DNA from: Areca catechu
Lineage: Eukaryota > Streptophyta > Magnoliopsida > Arecales > Arecaceae
DNA length: 64,000 nt
NCBI GenBank assembly: GCA_021397845.1
Contig: CM038052.1
Location: 134,173,854-134,237,853 of the forward strand
Direction of reading: 5' to 3'
Under the pieces are notes generated by a model. That model had not been told where the DNA came from and did no database searches. It saw only the letters and a program-made list of their open reading frames with translations. Positions 22,056 to 34,364 of this stretch are shown in pieces. The position numbers and the translations under genes are program-made. The stretch's first letter is position 1, and each line of letters opens with the position of its first letter.

Positions 22056-24806
22056 AGACTAGGACAAGTTACACCAACCTTGAGAGGGCAAGATGTGACT
22101 CCCTAAAACTCCAAGATTTCTTTTATGCCTCTCCAACAAGAGGAGGATCAGGATCAGGTCAAAGCTTCTCGAAGGTTCCTTCTAGAGAAGCTGGGAGGTG
22201 CCCCCTTTAGGTTCTGAAGGCTCCTAGATCCCCTGGAGATGTGCAAAGGCGAGACTGACTAGAAGAAGGAAGATTTCCATGGCATTTTAATAACCTGATC
22301 AGTGTGCAAAGCATAGCGAAGCCTCACCCACTGAAGATGGAGAGGAAAGTCTCAGGTGATGTCAAGGATGCCAAAAGACTATCCCCTACCATGGTCCTAG
22401 TATGGACCTACTGGCTATTGAGCAAGGTGACATTCCCGAGGCTACTTCCACTCAGGACCTGGTTGCCCCTCCCTAAAGAGCCAAGTCCTGCCTAAGATGG
22501 CCCAAAACCATGTCATAGATGGTGAAGACACACCCCTACATGTCTCTTGTATGGATTCACCAGTCATCAAGTGAGGTGGGTTCTTGGAGTTACGTTGATT
22601 GTAGGCCTATCCACCATCGAACATGAAAATGAGTCATGGTAGAGGAGGAACTTAGTGATGAGGCAGATGGTCACCACCCCTCCAACTCTACTCTCCTATC
22701 GACTGGCAGTCATAGCCTAATTACTAGAGTACTATCCATTTGCAATACCTCCCATGCCAAAAGGAGCCTCCATCAGCATGCCATTGATAACGAGGTACTT
22801 ATCCTAGAGAAAGCCCTTCCATTAAGAAATGGAATTCAACAACACCAGCACCAAAGAAGGTCAATCATTATTCCAACATCCCTCTAATTACTGGGAGGGA
22901 CTTGGTGAAGACCAGCTTCCCTAGCCCTTTATTTATAGAGGGGCTGAGGGAAAGCTACTACACCAATAGCCAGCTAGCACTTGATAGGTGTCTGCATTAC
23001 GTCGGCCAGTCATTGCTCTTCCTAAGATCAGGAGATGATGCACTAGGCATTCCTCTTAGGATTGACATTCACTCAAGAGGCAGCGCATCCATACACTCCA
23101 ACTGAAGCAACACCACAAGTGCACTAGAGTCGCATCTAGTTAGAGACAATCCTAGGGATTGGGTCTATGCCAAGTGGTGTGCCAAGCCACATTGCACCCT
23201 ATGATTGGGGATAAGTCAGATCCTCTTATCTCCCCCTGAATGGCGGTCGGGCACTAAGATGTTAAAGACATCTCAAGATTCACACAAAAGCATCCTCAGA
23301 GTGACAATGCATTAGGTATGCACAGCATTTCGCAGGAAGGCAAACAAAACATTAAAGAAAAATAAAGCTCAAGGAAGAAGCAAAAGAAAGTTCTTTATTG
23401 CTTTGGAAGAAATACATAGCTAGAGTTAAGCACCTTCATAAGCCTCTCTCTCTTGGCCCTCATCCACACCTTCTCCACCATAAGAGTGTTTACAAGAATA
23501 AGGGGTAGATCACTAGTCCAATCTCTGAGTAGTGGAGGCATAATATCATCTTACATCATTCAAAGCCTTGATAGAAGATGTAAGCAAACTTTGCTAAAGG
23601 GACCTCTTAAGGAATTGGATACCGGTACAGGCTATCAACCTCATGCATTGACTTGAACAGCTCCTCCCATGCTTTAGCTAAGCATCATGTAGCCCCACCT
23701 CTCACCAGGAGGATACTACTTCAGAGGAAGTTAATGATGATTCAGAAAAAGTCCATCTCTTGTAGTAGGTCTGTGTAGTGTCAATCGGACCACCATATCC
23801 TCTATCAGCCACCTTCACTCCTTGCTACCTCACTCATTGTGAGGTGAACTACTTTGCCCTCCTCTACATAGCCTTGTCGGATAGCATGCTCTGCTGATGA
23901 GGCACCTCCCCTTCGGCAACTTCATTAATGGAGCCAAACTGTGTGCCTGGGTCAAGAAGATTTTCCTTGCTAGTTTCATCCTCACTAGTGGTGCCCTCCA
24001 CTCGAGTTGCCATGCTGATCCTTGCTTGAGGTCTTAACTTGGACTCCTTGCTAGTGAAAAGATAGCCTCTCAGGCTATGTACCTACGAGGTCGTATTCTA
24101 TTTGCATACCATTACTGGTCTAAGTGGCTGCTATGGATGCATCACCTAGGGTTAGCCTTGACCTAGACTTTCCACCAATAATAATTTTAGCAATCCTCCG
24201 GCAAGTAGATTTTAACTCCTAGGTTAGCTTTTTAATCCTATATTGGAATGATCAAATTAGCATTGGGCCGCTTCACAGGCATCTTCAGCCATAGATCGAT
24301 CGAGCTTTGTACCTACACCCTGGGTTCTATGATCTCTAAGTTGTGCTTGATCTAGGCAAGCTCTTCTTCCATGCTCTTGCCATAGTCCCGCATCCACATG
24401 ATACAAGTCTCTAGCATCTGCTAGATAAAAGAGAGCCATTATCCAGATCAATAGTGAAGATCACAACTTGACAAGCAAGGTCCTACCTACAAGCACAAGG
24501 TGGTGCAATCAATTGGCCTCCCAGGTAGTGCATTGGGCATTTGGCTAGCAAGGGATGGGGAGCTATGAAACTGGCTGCTACTACCCACTATTGTTATAGG
24601 GAGTATCCCTACCAAGAGAGACGCTCTAGGTGATGCCTTCAAAATAGTGATAGTCACCCCGTGTGTTTATGACACAACCTCATCCGCTAAGTCTCCTACT
24701 GCCTTGCTTGTTAGTAACTCAGTGGTAGCTAGGAGGACTTGGACCTTAGCCTGGATCACTAGCAGAACCTTCTCCATCAACCACCTTGATGATAGCTGAT
24801 AGATCA
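22056..24806. other. Unassigned repeat-like region
   Basis: No intact gene and no family recognised with confidence. The minus strand of 23330-23420 has AATAAAG-type polyadenylation-like signals next to Lys-codon-poor sequence, and 'gggggagat' near 23240, features that would fit the end of a gypsy LTR. The minus strand at 24000-24460 reads like degraded coding sequence (MATRVEGTTSEDETSKENLL from about 24011; MWMRDYGKSMEEELA near 24360-24400). A TATA-like TTTATTTATAGAGGGG lies at 22930 on the plus strand. Best guess: fragments of a degenerate, possibly non-autonomous, Tat-like element. Confidence 0.3.
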
Positions 24807-26834
24807 TGATGTTGTCATTAAGACGACACGGCAATCAATTTAATTAACCAACTTTTAAATAAAATTAAAAATATATAGAAAGGATGAGTTTGGTCAAATC
24901 TTGGAAAAGGTAGTGCTTAGGATAATTTTAAATCTTTCATTTAAAAAAAATACTTGAAGTCAAGAAAATAAAAATTAAAAGTATAAGGAATAGAAATTAA
25001 AACTTGGTACGTTCGATCTGCTAATCAAATCTTAGCATCTACTTGTAATAAATAAATAAAAAAAAATTTAAATTATATAAAAATAAACTTTCAATTAATT
25101 AAAATTTAATTACAAGAATATAAAAATAATAATAAATAAACTATAAAAGTGGTAACAAAGTATCCGAAGTTGATTGGCACAGCCTTGTCAGGAAGTTGGT
25201 TGATATCACTTTGCCTTCTTTCATCATACTCCATGGAGTGAACTGGGCTTCCTTTTCTTCTTCCTCTTTGGATCTTGATCTTGGAGATGGAATAAGCTTG
25301 AAGATGGCATAAGACATAGAGCTTCTTCTCTAAGATACCTCATTCTTAGAGGCTAACCACAACCTAAAGCCCTCTCTCCAAGATGCCCTTCTCTTATTGT
25401 TGGGGTCCTCTAAATAGAGTTTGGTGGAGGCTGAATCAATGTAGGGCTAGGATTACACTTCTGATAGAATTCCTATAATTATTCTGGGCTTCAAATGATG
25501 ATCTAACCACTAACATTAAGTCTAATGGGCTCAAATTATGTTGGAGTTAAATTCAGCCATCTGATTAGCTACTTTGAATGGTTAGGATTAATTAGATAGT
25601 CATGGATCATGACTAAGACATGCCTGGAACTCCTCTGCATTGGACTCCTTTTACATCAAAGATAGCAGCATGGGAGGGGTGATAGGTAGTTCTGATGGTC
25701 CTGGCTAGTGGCAATCATGGTGGCTATGGCATTGGTCAAGGGGTAATGGGCAGCAACCATGGGCTTAATGAAGAAGGATGGCGGACGGTGCTAGTGACGG
25801 TAATGATGGTGGCTGCGAGGAAGATAGCAAGGAGGAAGATGACATGGAATAGAGGGTGGCTCTCAAGGAGGATGGTGGCACTAGGTGGATCTTGGCTGAT
25901 GGGCAGCGATGTCTTGAGCTGGAGGGCAATGAGGATGGAGGCCCAGCGGTGATGTAGTGACGATGGCACTGGGTGGCATCTTAAATAGAGGAGAACTCGA
26001 CCAGGTTGGAGTAGTAGCATGCGGTTGGTAAAGATGGTGGTGTTTCCTCAAGTCGGTAGTGGCTTGGGAAGAATGGTGGTAAAAGGAGGCTGGTGGCTAT
26101 GATAGAGAGGAAGATGATCGATGGGTGATGACTAGTTGGTGAAGGGCGATGATGCTGGGTGATGAAATGGTTATGGGTGGTGTGGCAGTAACTCGGGTAG
26201 CATCATGAATGGGAGGACAGCGAGGAAGGAGGCCTAGTGGTGATGGGGAGGTTGGAACAGGGAGGAGCGGCAATCAGATGACTGTGTGGTGGCTCAAATC
26301 CCTCCATGATCCACTGCTCATAGCCATGGATCAATAGTAACGAAATCTTTTGGAAAATTGAGCTTTTTATAAACCAAGCAGCCAGTCCATGGTGGATCAA
26401 CTACTTTAAAATTCATGCAAAACTTGAGTTTTTTTATTTTTTCTTGATTCCGAGTCCATTTGAACTTTAATTTGTATGTCTGATCTATTTGATCCTACAA
26501 ATCGAGCTCTTCATGTTGGAATGTTTTTCAATCAATAATCCAACTAATTTTCTTAGGTTTTGGAGTTTTAAAATGTTCCATCATCTTAATATACCTACTA
26601 AAGAAGAAGAAACATGAATTAAACTTTTCATTAAATATTTTAATGGTGTGTTGTGCTTTGGCTTGACATTTACTTATCATAAATATACTAATTTCATCTT
26701 TTTCAAAGATATTTTTTAATAGTTAATTTTATAAGAAGGTCTAGCTTAATTATGAAATTAGAATTTTTAGAAGATGTTAGCACCAATAATTACTTAAAAT
26801 ACTTAAAATAAATGTATAAACATGTGATTCATCA
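24807..26834 (-). repeat. 3' LTR of Athila-like element D (about 2.0 kb)
   Basis: The right end is fixed by the polypurine tract at 26835; the minus strand starts TGATGAATCACATG. The left end is placed at TGATGTTGTC (24807), with the alternative TG at 24810. Parts are AT-rich (24840-25150). A plus-strand GATGGTGGC-rich tract lies at 25690-26280. The tail near 26380-26520 resembles the same place in LTR E (47770-47910). Otherwise the two LTRs align poorly, so they are related families, not a pair. Confidence 0.6.
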
Positions 26835-26850
26835 CACCCCCAAACTTGCT
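26835..26850 (-). other. Polypurine tract of element D
   Basis: The minus strand reads CAAGTTTGGGGGTG directly before the LTR start, the form typical of Athila-like gypsy elements. It primes plus-strand synthesis and fixes orientation. Confidence 0.75.
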
Positions 26851-28949
26851 CATTGCTAGTCCCTTAGCAATGCAATATAAGTATTAAATTATAATCATGT
26901 ATCATTAAGAGATTTCTTTATAAAAATAGATCTAGGATTGAAAGTAAAATGATCTAGTACGTATCACTAACTATGTATTGAGTTTCTAAGTAAAAAGATC
27001 TAGTAAGTATCACTAACTATGTATTGAGTTTCCAAAGCAAATTACATAGTAAACATAATTAAGAACTTCCTTATAATTTATCCAAAGTTCTACAAGCACT
27101 CATATTTGTAATGACTAACTTAATATTTTAGTGCTAGCTTGCAAAGGACAAATGTTTCTTTGCTTATCACCTATTTTGTGTAATTTTCTATACAACCCCA
27201 AATCAAGCTCATGAATGTAAGGTAGCTTTCAAACTACCTAAATTTTCTTTTTTTTGAGTGCTGAGCATCATAGCTTTTCCTTCACCATTTGATGTGAATC
27301 TCTACATTTGACTTAGGTACAGAGACCCAGTTACTAAGCTTAAGGCAATCCACATATACTCTTTATTTTTCACTTTTATTTTAGATAGGTAGTTCTTTCC
27401 TCAATTTCAGGGTAGCTTTCACACTACCTAATTTTTTCTTTTTTTTAGATAGGAAGCTCTTTCCTTAAACTCAAGGTTCTTTAATTGGGATGTATATCAA
27501 TTACCAATTTTTAGTGATACCAATTGGCCTTACAACTAACACTTACTTTGCCTCGTTAGTGTGCTTGTGCAATCGAAAGTGCTAATAGCTTTTGGTGACC
27601 TAAGTGGACCATTGAAAGTCTGACCAACTAGTCTACTCCTTGGCTTATTAGTACACTAGCAAATACCTTCTAACTCTATTACTTTTTCCTAGTCATTTTT
27701 GCCCAGGATTTTCTTTCTTGATACATGATTTATTCAAGATAAACTTTTTCTTTAAATTTTTTTAAAAAAACTTCAAAAAACTTCAAAATTTTTTAACAAT
27801 TTCCAAAAATTTTCATAATTTTTTTAAAAATTTTTCAAAATTTTTAAACATTTGTCCCTACCCCCAACTTAAATACCATATTCCTAATGATATAAAAAAG
27901 TTAAAAAAATAAACTCAAACTTTAATGATAAAATGAAATATATATGGATAGAGGTTACCTGAGAAAAGAATCTTATCAACAAGATAAAAGCTATAATAAT
28001 CAATTTCAATTAAAATTTTTTATTTTATTTTTAAGAGAATAGAAATAAATATTATGTTGTCTCCCAAAAAAGTATTAAGTTTAATATCTTCAGTTAGACA
28101 TATGGGAGAGTCCACTAGATGATTAACTTTAATATATCCCTCATATCATCAAAAGGATAGGGTCAATTAGAAGGTCTTATCATCATGGTAGAAAATTGTT
28201 CATAGAGTACTCTATGATGACTAGCTCAAAGCAATAAAGCATACTAGGCAAGCATGTTATTCTAAGATTTAAAAATACTATTATACTTTATACAATACTT
28301 AGGAAGGGATTGTATTTGTTTGACCAAGATTTAGGGTGCTAGTTTAAGAATATCTTCACTTATGAGTTGATCTACTGTACTCCCCTTCTCAGGCATGATG
28401 TGCTTAGTCTATATCCCTTCCCATGACAAAGCTAGGCACCTTTTCTAGATTAATACTAAACCTATCTCCATACATCATTTTAATATCATGAAAGGATTTT
28501 AAAGGTAGTTCTCAAGATTACTGCCACATATGGAGAAATCAATTATAAAATTTTAAAGATCATGATCCCTCATTTCAGTAATGTCCTACCCGATAGCTTC
28601 TTTATGTACTTTTAGAATAATACTAAGTTGGGCTTCTTGGGTAAGGTTCACTATGAAAGTTTCAATGGATGAATCAGGAAGTGGTTTCAATTCTAGATCA
28701 AGTGGTGATTCTAACAAGGGAATAATAATACTTAGCTAGGTGATGGCTCTTGTTGCTTGTTAATCCAAAGTGGGGTGGTATTGAAGTAGGGTGTTTGTAT
28801 TAAATTATGAATTATTGTGGTATACCTGTATGCATCAAAATCATCTACCCTAAAATGAACCAAATGAGGATCTACTGAATCCTGGAAGAGAACCTTAAGG
28901 GTAGCTTCCTCCATTATATTATGCATTTATAGCTCTTGGGAAGGCATAA
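26851..28949 (-). pseudogene. Element D 3' untranslated region and degenerate coding sequence
   Basis: From the polypurine tract to about 28050 the sequence is non-coding and AT-rich, with low-complexity 27740-27860 (runs of T and A). Near 28056 'gtctcccaaaaaagtatt' corresponds to the end-of-polyprotein phrase seen in E at 49128. Further right are decayed frames, the clearest being 28732-28926 (MHNIMEEATLKVLFQ ... FNTTPLWINKQ). This resembles the linker between protease and RT in Athila-like elements, but no catalytic motif is left. Gypsy C abuts at 28950. Confidence 0.45.
27740..27860. repeat. A/T-rich low-complexity tract
   Basis: Alternating runs of T and A with 'aaaacttcaaaa' words in the element D 3' region. 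Confidence 0.9.
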
Positions 28950-30201
28950 TGATGCGGAACTAAAATGCATGCATAATTATTTTTATATTTTTTAAAGATT
29001 AAGTGATGTATTTAATTCTCGAAGAATAGACTAAGAACCTAAGTAGAGAATTCTATGCAAGTAAAAAACTACAGCATGCAAAGTACAACCTAAAAAGCAA
29101 TAAGAAAGAGGACCGCCGAGGCTGAGAAGTCTCAGTTGGGCTAGTTCCCTTTCAATAATGCGACTAGCAAGTAGAGGGGGTGTACCTGATAATAGTTGAT
29201 GCACCCGATGAAGGTCATAGATGAAGGGATTGCTCTCGCTCCCAAATGCGGCATGGATGATCAAGCCAGAGACCAGCGGATTCTCAACTTTCAACCCGAT
29301 GATTTGATCATTGCTCGGCTGGAGTCGTTGGATTCGTAGAAGTCGAGGGACCTGCAAATAGCCTATCAAGGGTTAAGAAATTAAGCAAGGATGAAAAAAC
29401 AAATTTAAAATAGCAAGGAAAAGAAGAGTTTGAGGTTGGGAGGCCAAGGCTTGGAAAGGTGGATGGCGGCTGGAGATTGGGCGCAGGATACAAGGAAGAA
29501 AAGGAGGGGTTCACACAGAATCCCCTTAGCACACAGTAGATAGCACACTGTAGTTGAAAAACTCAAGTATATTCATTCAAAAGTGCCTTCATACAAGAGA
29601 ATAGAGTCTCTTAAATAGACTCACTAACTTGGCCCCCAAGTAAGGATACAATAGACTTTTCCTAGGAATTTGAATCCCACCCAAACCCTAGCTAGAATAC
29701 ATGGTAGGTCTAGGATTTGATTTCCCTTAAATTACTTCCTCTCTCTCTTGCCTTGGTTGGCCAAGGGAGGAGAACCTAAGTGGCCAACCAAGGGTGGTGA
29801 CCATAGGGTGATGGCCCGTATTAACTCCTCTCTTGGGCCTTGGCTGGCCTAGTTTGCTTCAGACTGCGGTCCAGGGCTCCAGGGCTTCCGATTTGGCTCT
29901 CATGCTTCTGATCTCTTCTACTAGGCCTTCCATGGAATTCATAACTTTAAGCTAGGTTGATCTTTACCTGTACTGGCTTGGTCTTCACTTATACTAAGTC
30001 TTCATTGGACTTGGACTAACATATACAGGACTCATAAAGAAAACTAGCTCAACATAAGCTAACTGGTACAGGACTCAAATAATGAAAATGATAATTCAAT
30101 TAGGCTAAGCCCTTATTACAAATGGACTCAAAAACTACTAAGTAATCCATAGAGGGTTGAAAAGCCTCTGTCTTATTCTGGTGCCTTTGGTTTCCGCACC
30201 A
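28950..30201 (-). repeat. 3' LTR of gypsy C (1252 bp)
   Basis: From TGATGCGGAACT to TTTCCGCACCA (minus strand starts TGGTGCGGAAACC). The inner boundary is set by the purine tract GGGAGAAT at 30202-30209, matching GAGAGAAT in B. The pol frame runs about 100 bases into this LTR, ending at 30100. Confidence 0.8.
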
Positions 30202-30797
30202 ATTCTCCCTTTGGTGTCCACACTGGCTCACATATCTCTCGAGAAGGTCTGGGTCGAGGCACTGCAAGTCCTCTCGAGAAATCCACGAATCGTCCAACTC
30301 TAGCCGGCCTTGCCATCAAAACAGGTAGCGTTGATAGCCGTGACCCTGGGTCATGATGGCTTGATCGTCCAGGATACACTCGATCCATTCTCCTCTCTCA
30401 TGCCAAATAATTGGTGGACACTCTGGGTTAGAGTCACTCACAATGGAAGGAGTAGGTCCAAAGGCCTCACTGGGTATCGTTGCTGGTTCTTTATACTTAA
30501 CCAGGTTTGTGATATTGAAGATAGAACTAATGCCCAAATCTAGAGGCAAATCTAATACATAGGCATTTGGTCCAACCCTCTCTATCACTTTAAAAGGTCT
30601 GGCTTCATGAGCATGAAGCTTCTTTTAGGCCTAAGCCTAACCAAGATAGAATTCCCTGCATTGAATCCATTGGCTCTTATTCGGGAATTAGCCAATTTGT
30701 TAGATGTTTCATTACTTAAATTACTCTTATGGCTAATATCCTGATGCATATGCTGTGCGGTGTTCATTGCAGGTATGGACATGCTAGGCATATGCAA
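30100..30797 (-). pseudogene. Gypsy C integrase C-terminus and chromodomain
   Basis: Minus strand. It starts in the helical integrase tail (MHQDISHKSNLSNETSNKLA) and continues through RVGPNAYVLDLPLDLG and FNITNLVKY. A chromodomain follows at about 30250-30375 with YQRYLF, a stop in place of a residue, WQGR and LDDSWISREDL. The chromodomain marks this as a chromovirus; such domains are thought to guide integration to heterochromatin. The frame crosses the polypurine tract and ends inside the LTR at 30100. At least two breaks occur. The integrase catalytic core to its right is absent. Confidence 0.8.
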
Positions 30798-31540
30798 ACT
30801 CCTAGCAGGTGATGCAAAGGATTCAAACTAACACCTAACAGACTTGACTATGCATTCTATCGAAGGAAATTTTATTAGACTCTCATGGGACTAAACCTAA
30901 TAGACTATAGACTCTCTAGGTCTGACCCTGGTGTGGTATGCACCTAAGAATTTATAATGGACTCCTAGAAATGCTATAAGATCTTCCAAAAGTAGGTCAC
31001 AAACCTAACATACTCAAAGAATTGGTGTAACCGAACGATCTCAATAAAGTGCAATTGGAAAGTTTGGGAAACATTGGAAGCCTTAGGATAGGGCAAGAAA
31101 TCAGAATCAGAGTCTTGGGGTAATCCATTGGAAAAATGAAATAGACCTTGGTTACTAGGATGACCTTACGATTTGAACTTTGATCTATGGGTGACATAAG
31201 GTCCACTTGAAAGATAGAGAATTTGGTCATTACAAGTGCATGATCTTTAAGAAAGGATGACTTAATCAGCTCAAGAAAAAGGTCATCGACTGGGGTTGGA
31301 GGAATGAACTCTTCATGAGGATACTGAATGAGGTCTGGGGTTGAGGCTAAAGGAGTGGGCTCTTCCTGAGGGTATTGACTTATAGGAACCAAGTCCTCAC
31401 TAATTTCTTGTTATTCTAGTACTTTAGGACTAGGCTCTACAATTTCATCTTTGCTTAGGATTTTCTCAAGCAAGGTACTAGAGTGATCCTCCTCAAAGTC
31501 TTCTCCTTCGTATTCATCTACTAAACTTATGTCAGCCTCA
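30798..31540 (-). pseudogene. Gypsy C deletion junction and acidic linker
   Basis: Between gag and the integrase tail lie about 750 bases. The right half is an acidic, Pro-rich linker (EEFIPPTPVDDLFLELI, in 30997-31392; YEADISLVDEYEGEDFEEDH just right of it). These occupy the place before protease. Protease DSG, RT YFDD and RNase H motifs, present in A and B, were not found. I infer a large internal deletion. Confidence 0.55.
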
Positions 31541-32500
31541 TATATCACTATAATGGGTTCTTCCTTAGGCTCATTAATGGGTCCAGGGATCTTTTCCTTA
31601 CAAACTAATAGGATAGGAGTAGTAGGCTAGTTTGAAGGACTTTGCCTAAGAATTGGTCTAGAGGTGCTAATCATGCTGGGCTTAGGATGGCTCCTCATGA
31701 GTTCCTTTTGATAAGACTCGAATTCCTTAGCAATCAGATAAGCTTCCTTCAAAGTACGAATTTTCCATTGAAATAATTCTCCCTGGATGTCCCGATGTAG
31801 GCCAGCTCGAAACCTCGATATAATCTTATACTTAGGTTCAACTGTGTTGCATCTCCTAATAAACACATTAAATTGGTCAGTGTATTCAGACAGTCTTTTT
31901 ACCATGTCTCAAATCATACCATTGCTCTAAAAGTTGGTGCTCATAAAATCTACCTAGGTACTTTGCTCTCAACTTACTTCTCATTGATCTCCAAGTAAGT
32001 ATTTCATCCCTGTTGATAACATTTATCCTCAATATCTTCCTAGTATCGCCTAGCATGTCAGATTAGCTTACGTGTGGCCAATCTAACTTTTACTAACTCC
32101 ATCATCTGAGTGTACTCAAAATACTGATCCATTCTTTCTTCCTAATCAATATACCTCAGGATCTAGGCTTCCACAAAAGTGGGTGCATAGGGTTGGGTGT
32201 GTCTAACAGGTCTTTCCTCTGGGTCCACCAAGTATGCATAAGGGTTTTTAGGATTGGACATAGGGGCAAGATCATGATGATAAGCTCATGGATCAGAGGT
32301 ACTGGGCGTAGGGGATCTGAATTCAGCATGGGTCCTACGAGCTCCTTCATAGGTCAAAGAATGATTCACCTGGGTGAAAGATTGGGCTACCTTCTCAGTA
32401 AGGGCTTGAATCTGGGCTTCAAGATTATCCATGGATTCAGCCAGTTATGGGGATGGTGGATGAAATGGGACTCCCGAACTAGTACACATGCAAGACTCAA
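31541..32500 (-). pseudogene. Gypsy C gag
   Basis: Minus-strand gag remnant. The best frame, 31627-31905, reads MVKRLSEYTDQFNVFIRRCN and on to FRAGLHRDIQGELFQW, the conserved end of the retrotransposon gag core. It corresponds to 56700-56830 in B. N-terminal parts with Pro/Asn-rich repeats lie at 32156-32480. The zinc knuckle expected near 31600 was not found, which suggests it was lost in the deletion. Several stops. Confidence 0.7.
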
Positions 32501-32783
32501 CACTGACTCGACTACAGCTGCCTAGACCTAAAGCCCAATTAGAATGGGTTGACTCAACTTACATACAACTCAAATCCTAGTCCTACAATTTGCCAGGTAA
32601 GAGGTGGGAGGCCCCCTGCTCTCACAGGGACCTAATTAAGGAACCACCGATCTGCTTAGATCATTTAACACCGTACCTCTAGCCTAGACACCAACATCTA
32701 GTAATAGGAGGTGAATTGGGTGCACTAGTTATCCCACAATGATCGAACCCGACCGATTGGTGTCCCTAGCCCACTAGGGCAAA

Positions 32784-32788
32784 TTAAG
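32784..32788. repeat. Target site duplication, left copy (TTAAG)
   Basis: TTAAG immediately before the TG of copia H; the matching copy is at 43426-43430. Joining the flanks gives sequence like the gypsy B leader near 57945-57990, so the target was gypsy C's own leader. Confidence 0.9.
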
Positions 32789-34307
32789 TGTTGACTCCAT
32801 TGTTGATTTTTATGATAAGCAAAATGGTTAAGTATAAGTTAAGTACTAATGATTTCCTTGAAGTATATTTTTATAGAAAAAGGTGCTCATAAATTTGAAG
32901 AAAGTTTGTTTGATTGAAGAAGCTAAGCTTAGATAAAAAGTTCTACTCAAAGAAGACTTGAACAGTCAAAGTTTGCTTGAATGGACATTTAAGTGAAGCA
33001 TAAATTTAATTCAGCACAAGTTCAGACTTTTTGTAAAGATTTCAGTGAGGTGTCAACTCAAAATGTCGACACATGACACCAAGTATCGATACATGGAAGT
33101 GAAGTATCGACTCAAGCCGGTATGCAAAGAATGATTCAAATGGCATGGTTAAAGTATCAACACATGGACTTGAAGTGTCGACTCAAGGTGTTGACATATG
33201 GATCAGCTTATTGCCTGAGATTTTCAAGCCATAGAACTTGCTGAAAATGAAGAGCTGCAGAAGTGTCGACACATGGAAGCAAAGTGTCGACTCACTTGAG
33301 GAAGTGTCGACACATCTGAGATTTCTAGAGAATCAGATTGAAGATTTTTGAACTAGGTGTCAACTCAAGAAATTCAAGTGTCAACCTAAAGTGTCCACTC
33401 ATAGCCTGAAGTGTTAACACATGGAGTTCTGGAAACAGTAACGGCTAGTTTTTCAAACGTAGAACTCGACATTTTTGCCCTCCAATAGCTAGATTTTCAA
33501 GTATAATGGCTAGAAAATGGATTTAAGGCATTGGGAAGGTATATATATGCTCCAAATAAAATCAAAAGTAACATTATTCATGAGAATAAAATAGAAGTAT
33601 TCAAAGAAAAGAAAAGAGGGCATCCACTCCTATTCATTAAAGATTCAACCACTCTCAAGCAAAAGCAAACCTCCAAGCATTCAAGAGCCTTCAAGAGTAT
33701 TAAAGATCAACCATTCTTGAGCATTCAAGAGGCTTCAACAAGTTCAAAAGCACCACAACATCGAGCTTCAAAGAGATACCCACTTTTTATTCAAAAGCTT
33801 TTATTCTCTTTACTTCAAAAACTTATTTGTTGTAAGGGTTCTTGGTTAGCCTATTATAAAACCAAGGAAGATTATTGGTGAGCCTTTAAAAACCAATTAA
33901 GTTCTTCGTTAGCCCGAAATATCGAGGGAGGTTGGTTGTGAGCCTTAAAACCATTTAGGTTCTTGGTTAGCCCATAAAACCAAGTGAGGTTTTGACTTGT
34001 TAGCCCTGTGAAAACTAATCAATTATAATCAGTGGAGATTATAGTAAATTCTCAAGGAGATCTTGGGAAGTGGATGTAGGTGCATTGGATAGCATCGAAC
34101 CACTATATTTCTTGGTCTTTGTGGTTGTTTGCTTTCTCTACTTGCTTTTCATTTATTGCTCTTTATTTCTGTTGCACTTTTATTTAAGAGTATTACTTTG
34201 AGTTTTTAGTATCTTGTTTAATTGTTGAATTGGATTGCTTAGTATTGAAGTAAATAATTTTTTAGAGACCCAATTCATCCCCCTCTTGGGTTGCTTACTG
34301 GGCAACA
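32789..34307 (+). repeat. 5' LTR of copia H (1519 bp)
   Basis: From TGTTGACTCC to GGGCAACA. About a dozen copies of AGTGTCGACACATGG or AGTGTCGACTCAA variants lie in 33050-33425. A second tract of 'cttggttagcc' and 'aaaaccaag' phrases lies at 33836-34020. Confidence 0.9.
33540..33548 (+). promoter_or_regulatory. TATA box of copia H 5' LTR
   Basis: TATATATAT followed by GCTCC, about 115 bases after the motif array and conserved in the 3' LTR (42617-42624). Confidence 0.6.
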
Positions 34308-34309
34308 AG

Positions 34310-34322
34310 TGGTATCAGAGCC
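34310..34322 (+). other. Primer binding site of copia H
   Basis: TGGTATCAGAGCC two bases after the LTR, complementary to initiator methionine tRNA. Confidence 0.9.
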
Positions 34323-34364
34323 CTGTTCTCAGTGTATAGGCTTTATCGCCTTGAGTAAAGATCT

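Noticed and set aside
25695..25952. Trp/Arg/Met-rich frame on the plus strand
   Set aside because: It lies in the G-rich tract of an LTR and runs opposite to the element; a product of composition.
33050..33425. CRISPR-like spaced repeats
   Set aside because: The spacing is irregular, the units are short and degenerate, the context is an LTR, and the genome is a plant's.
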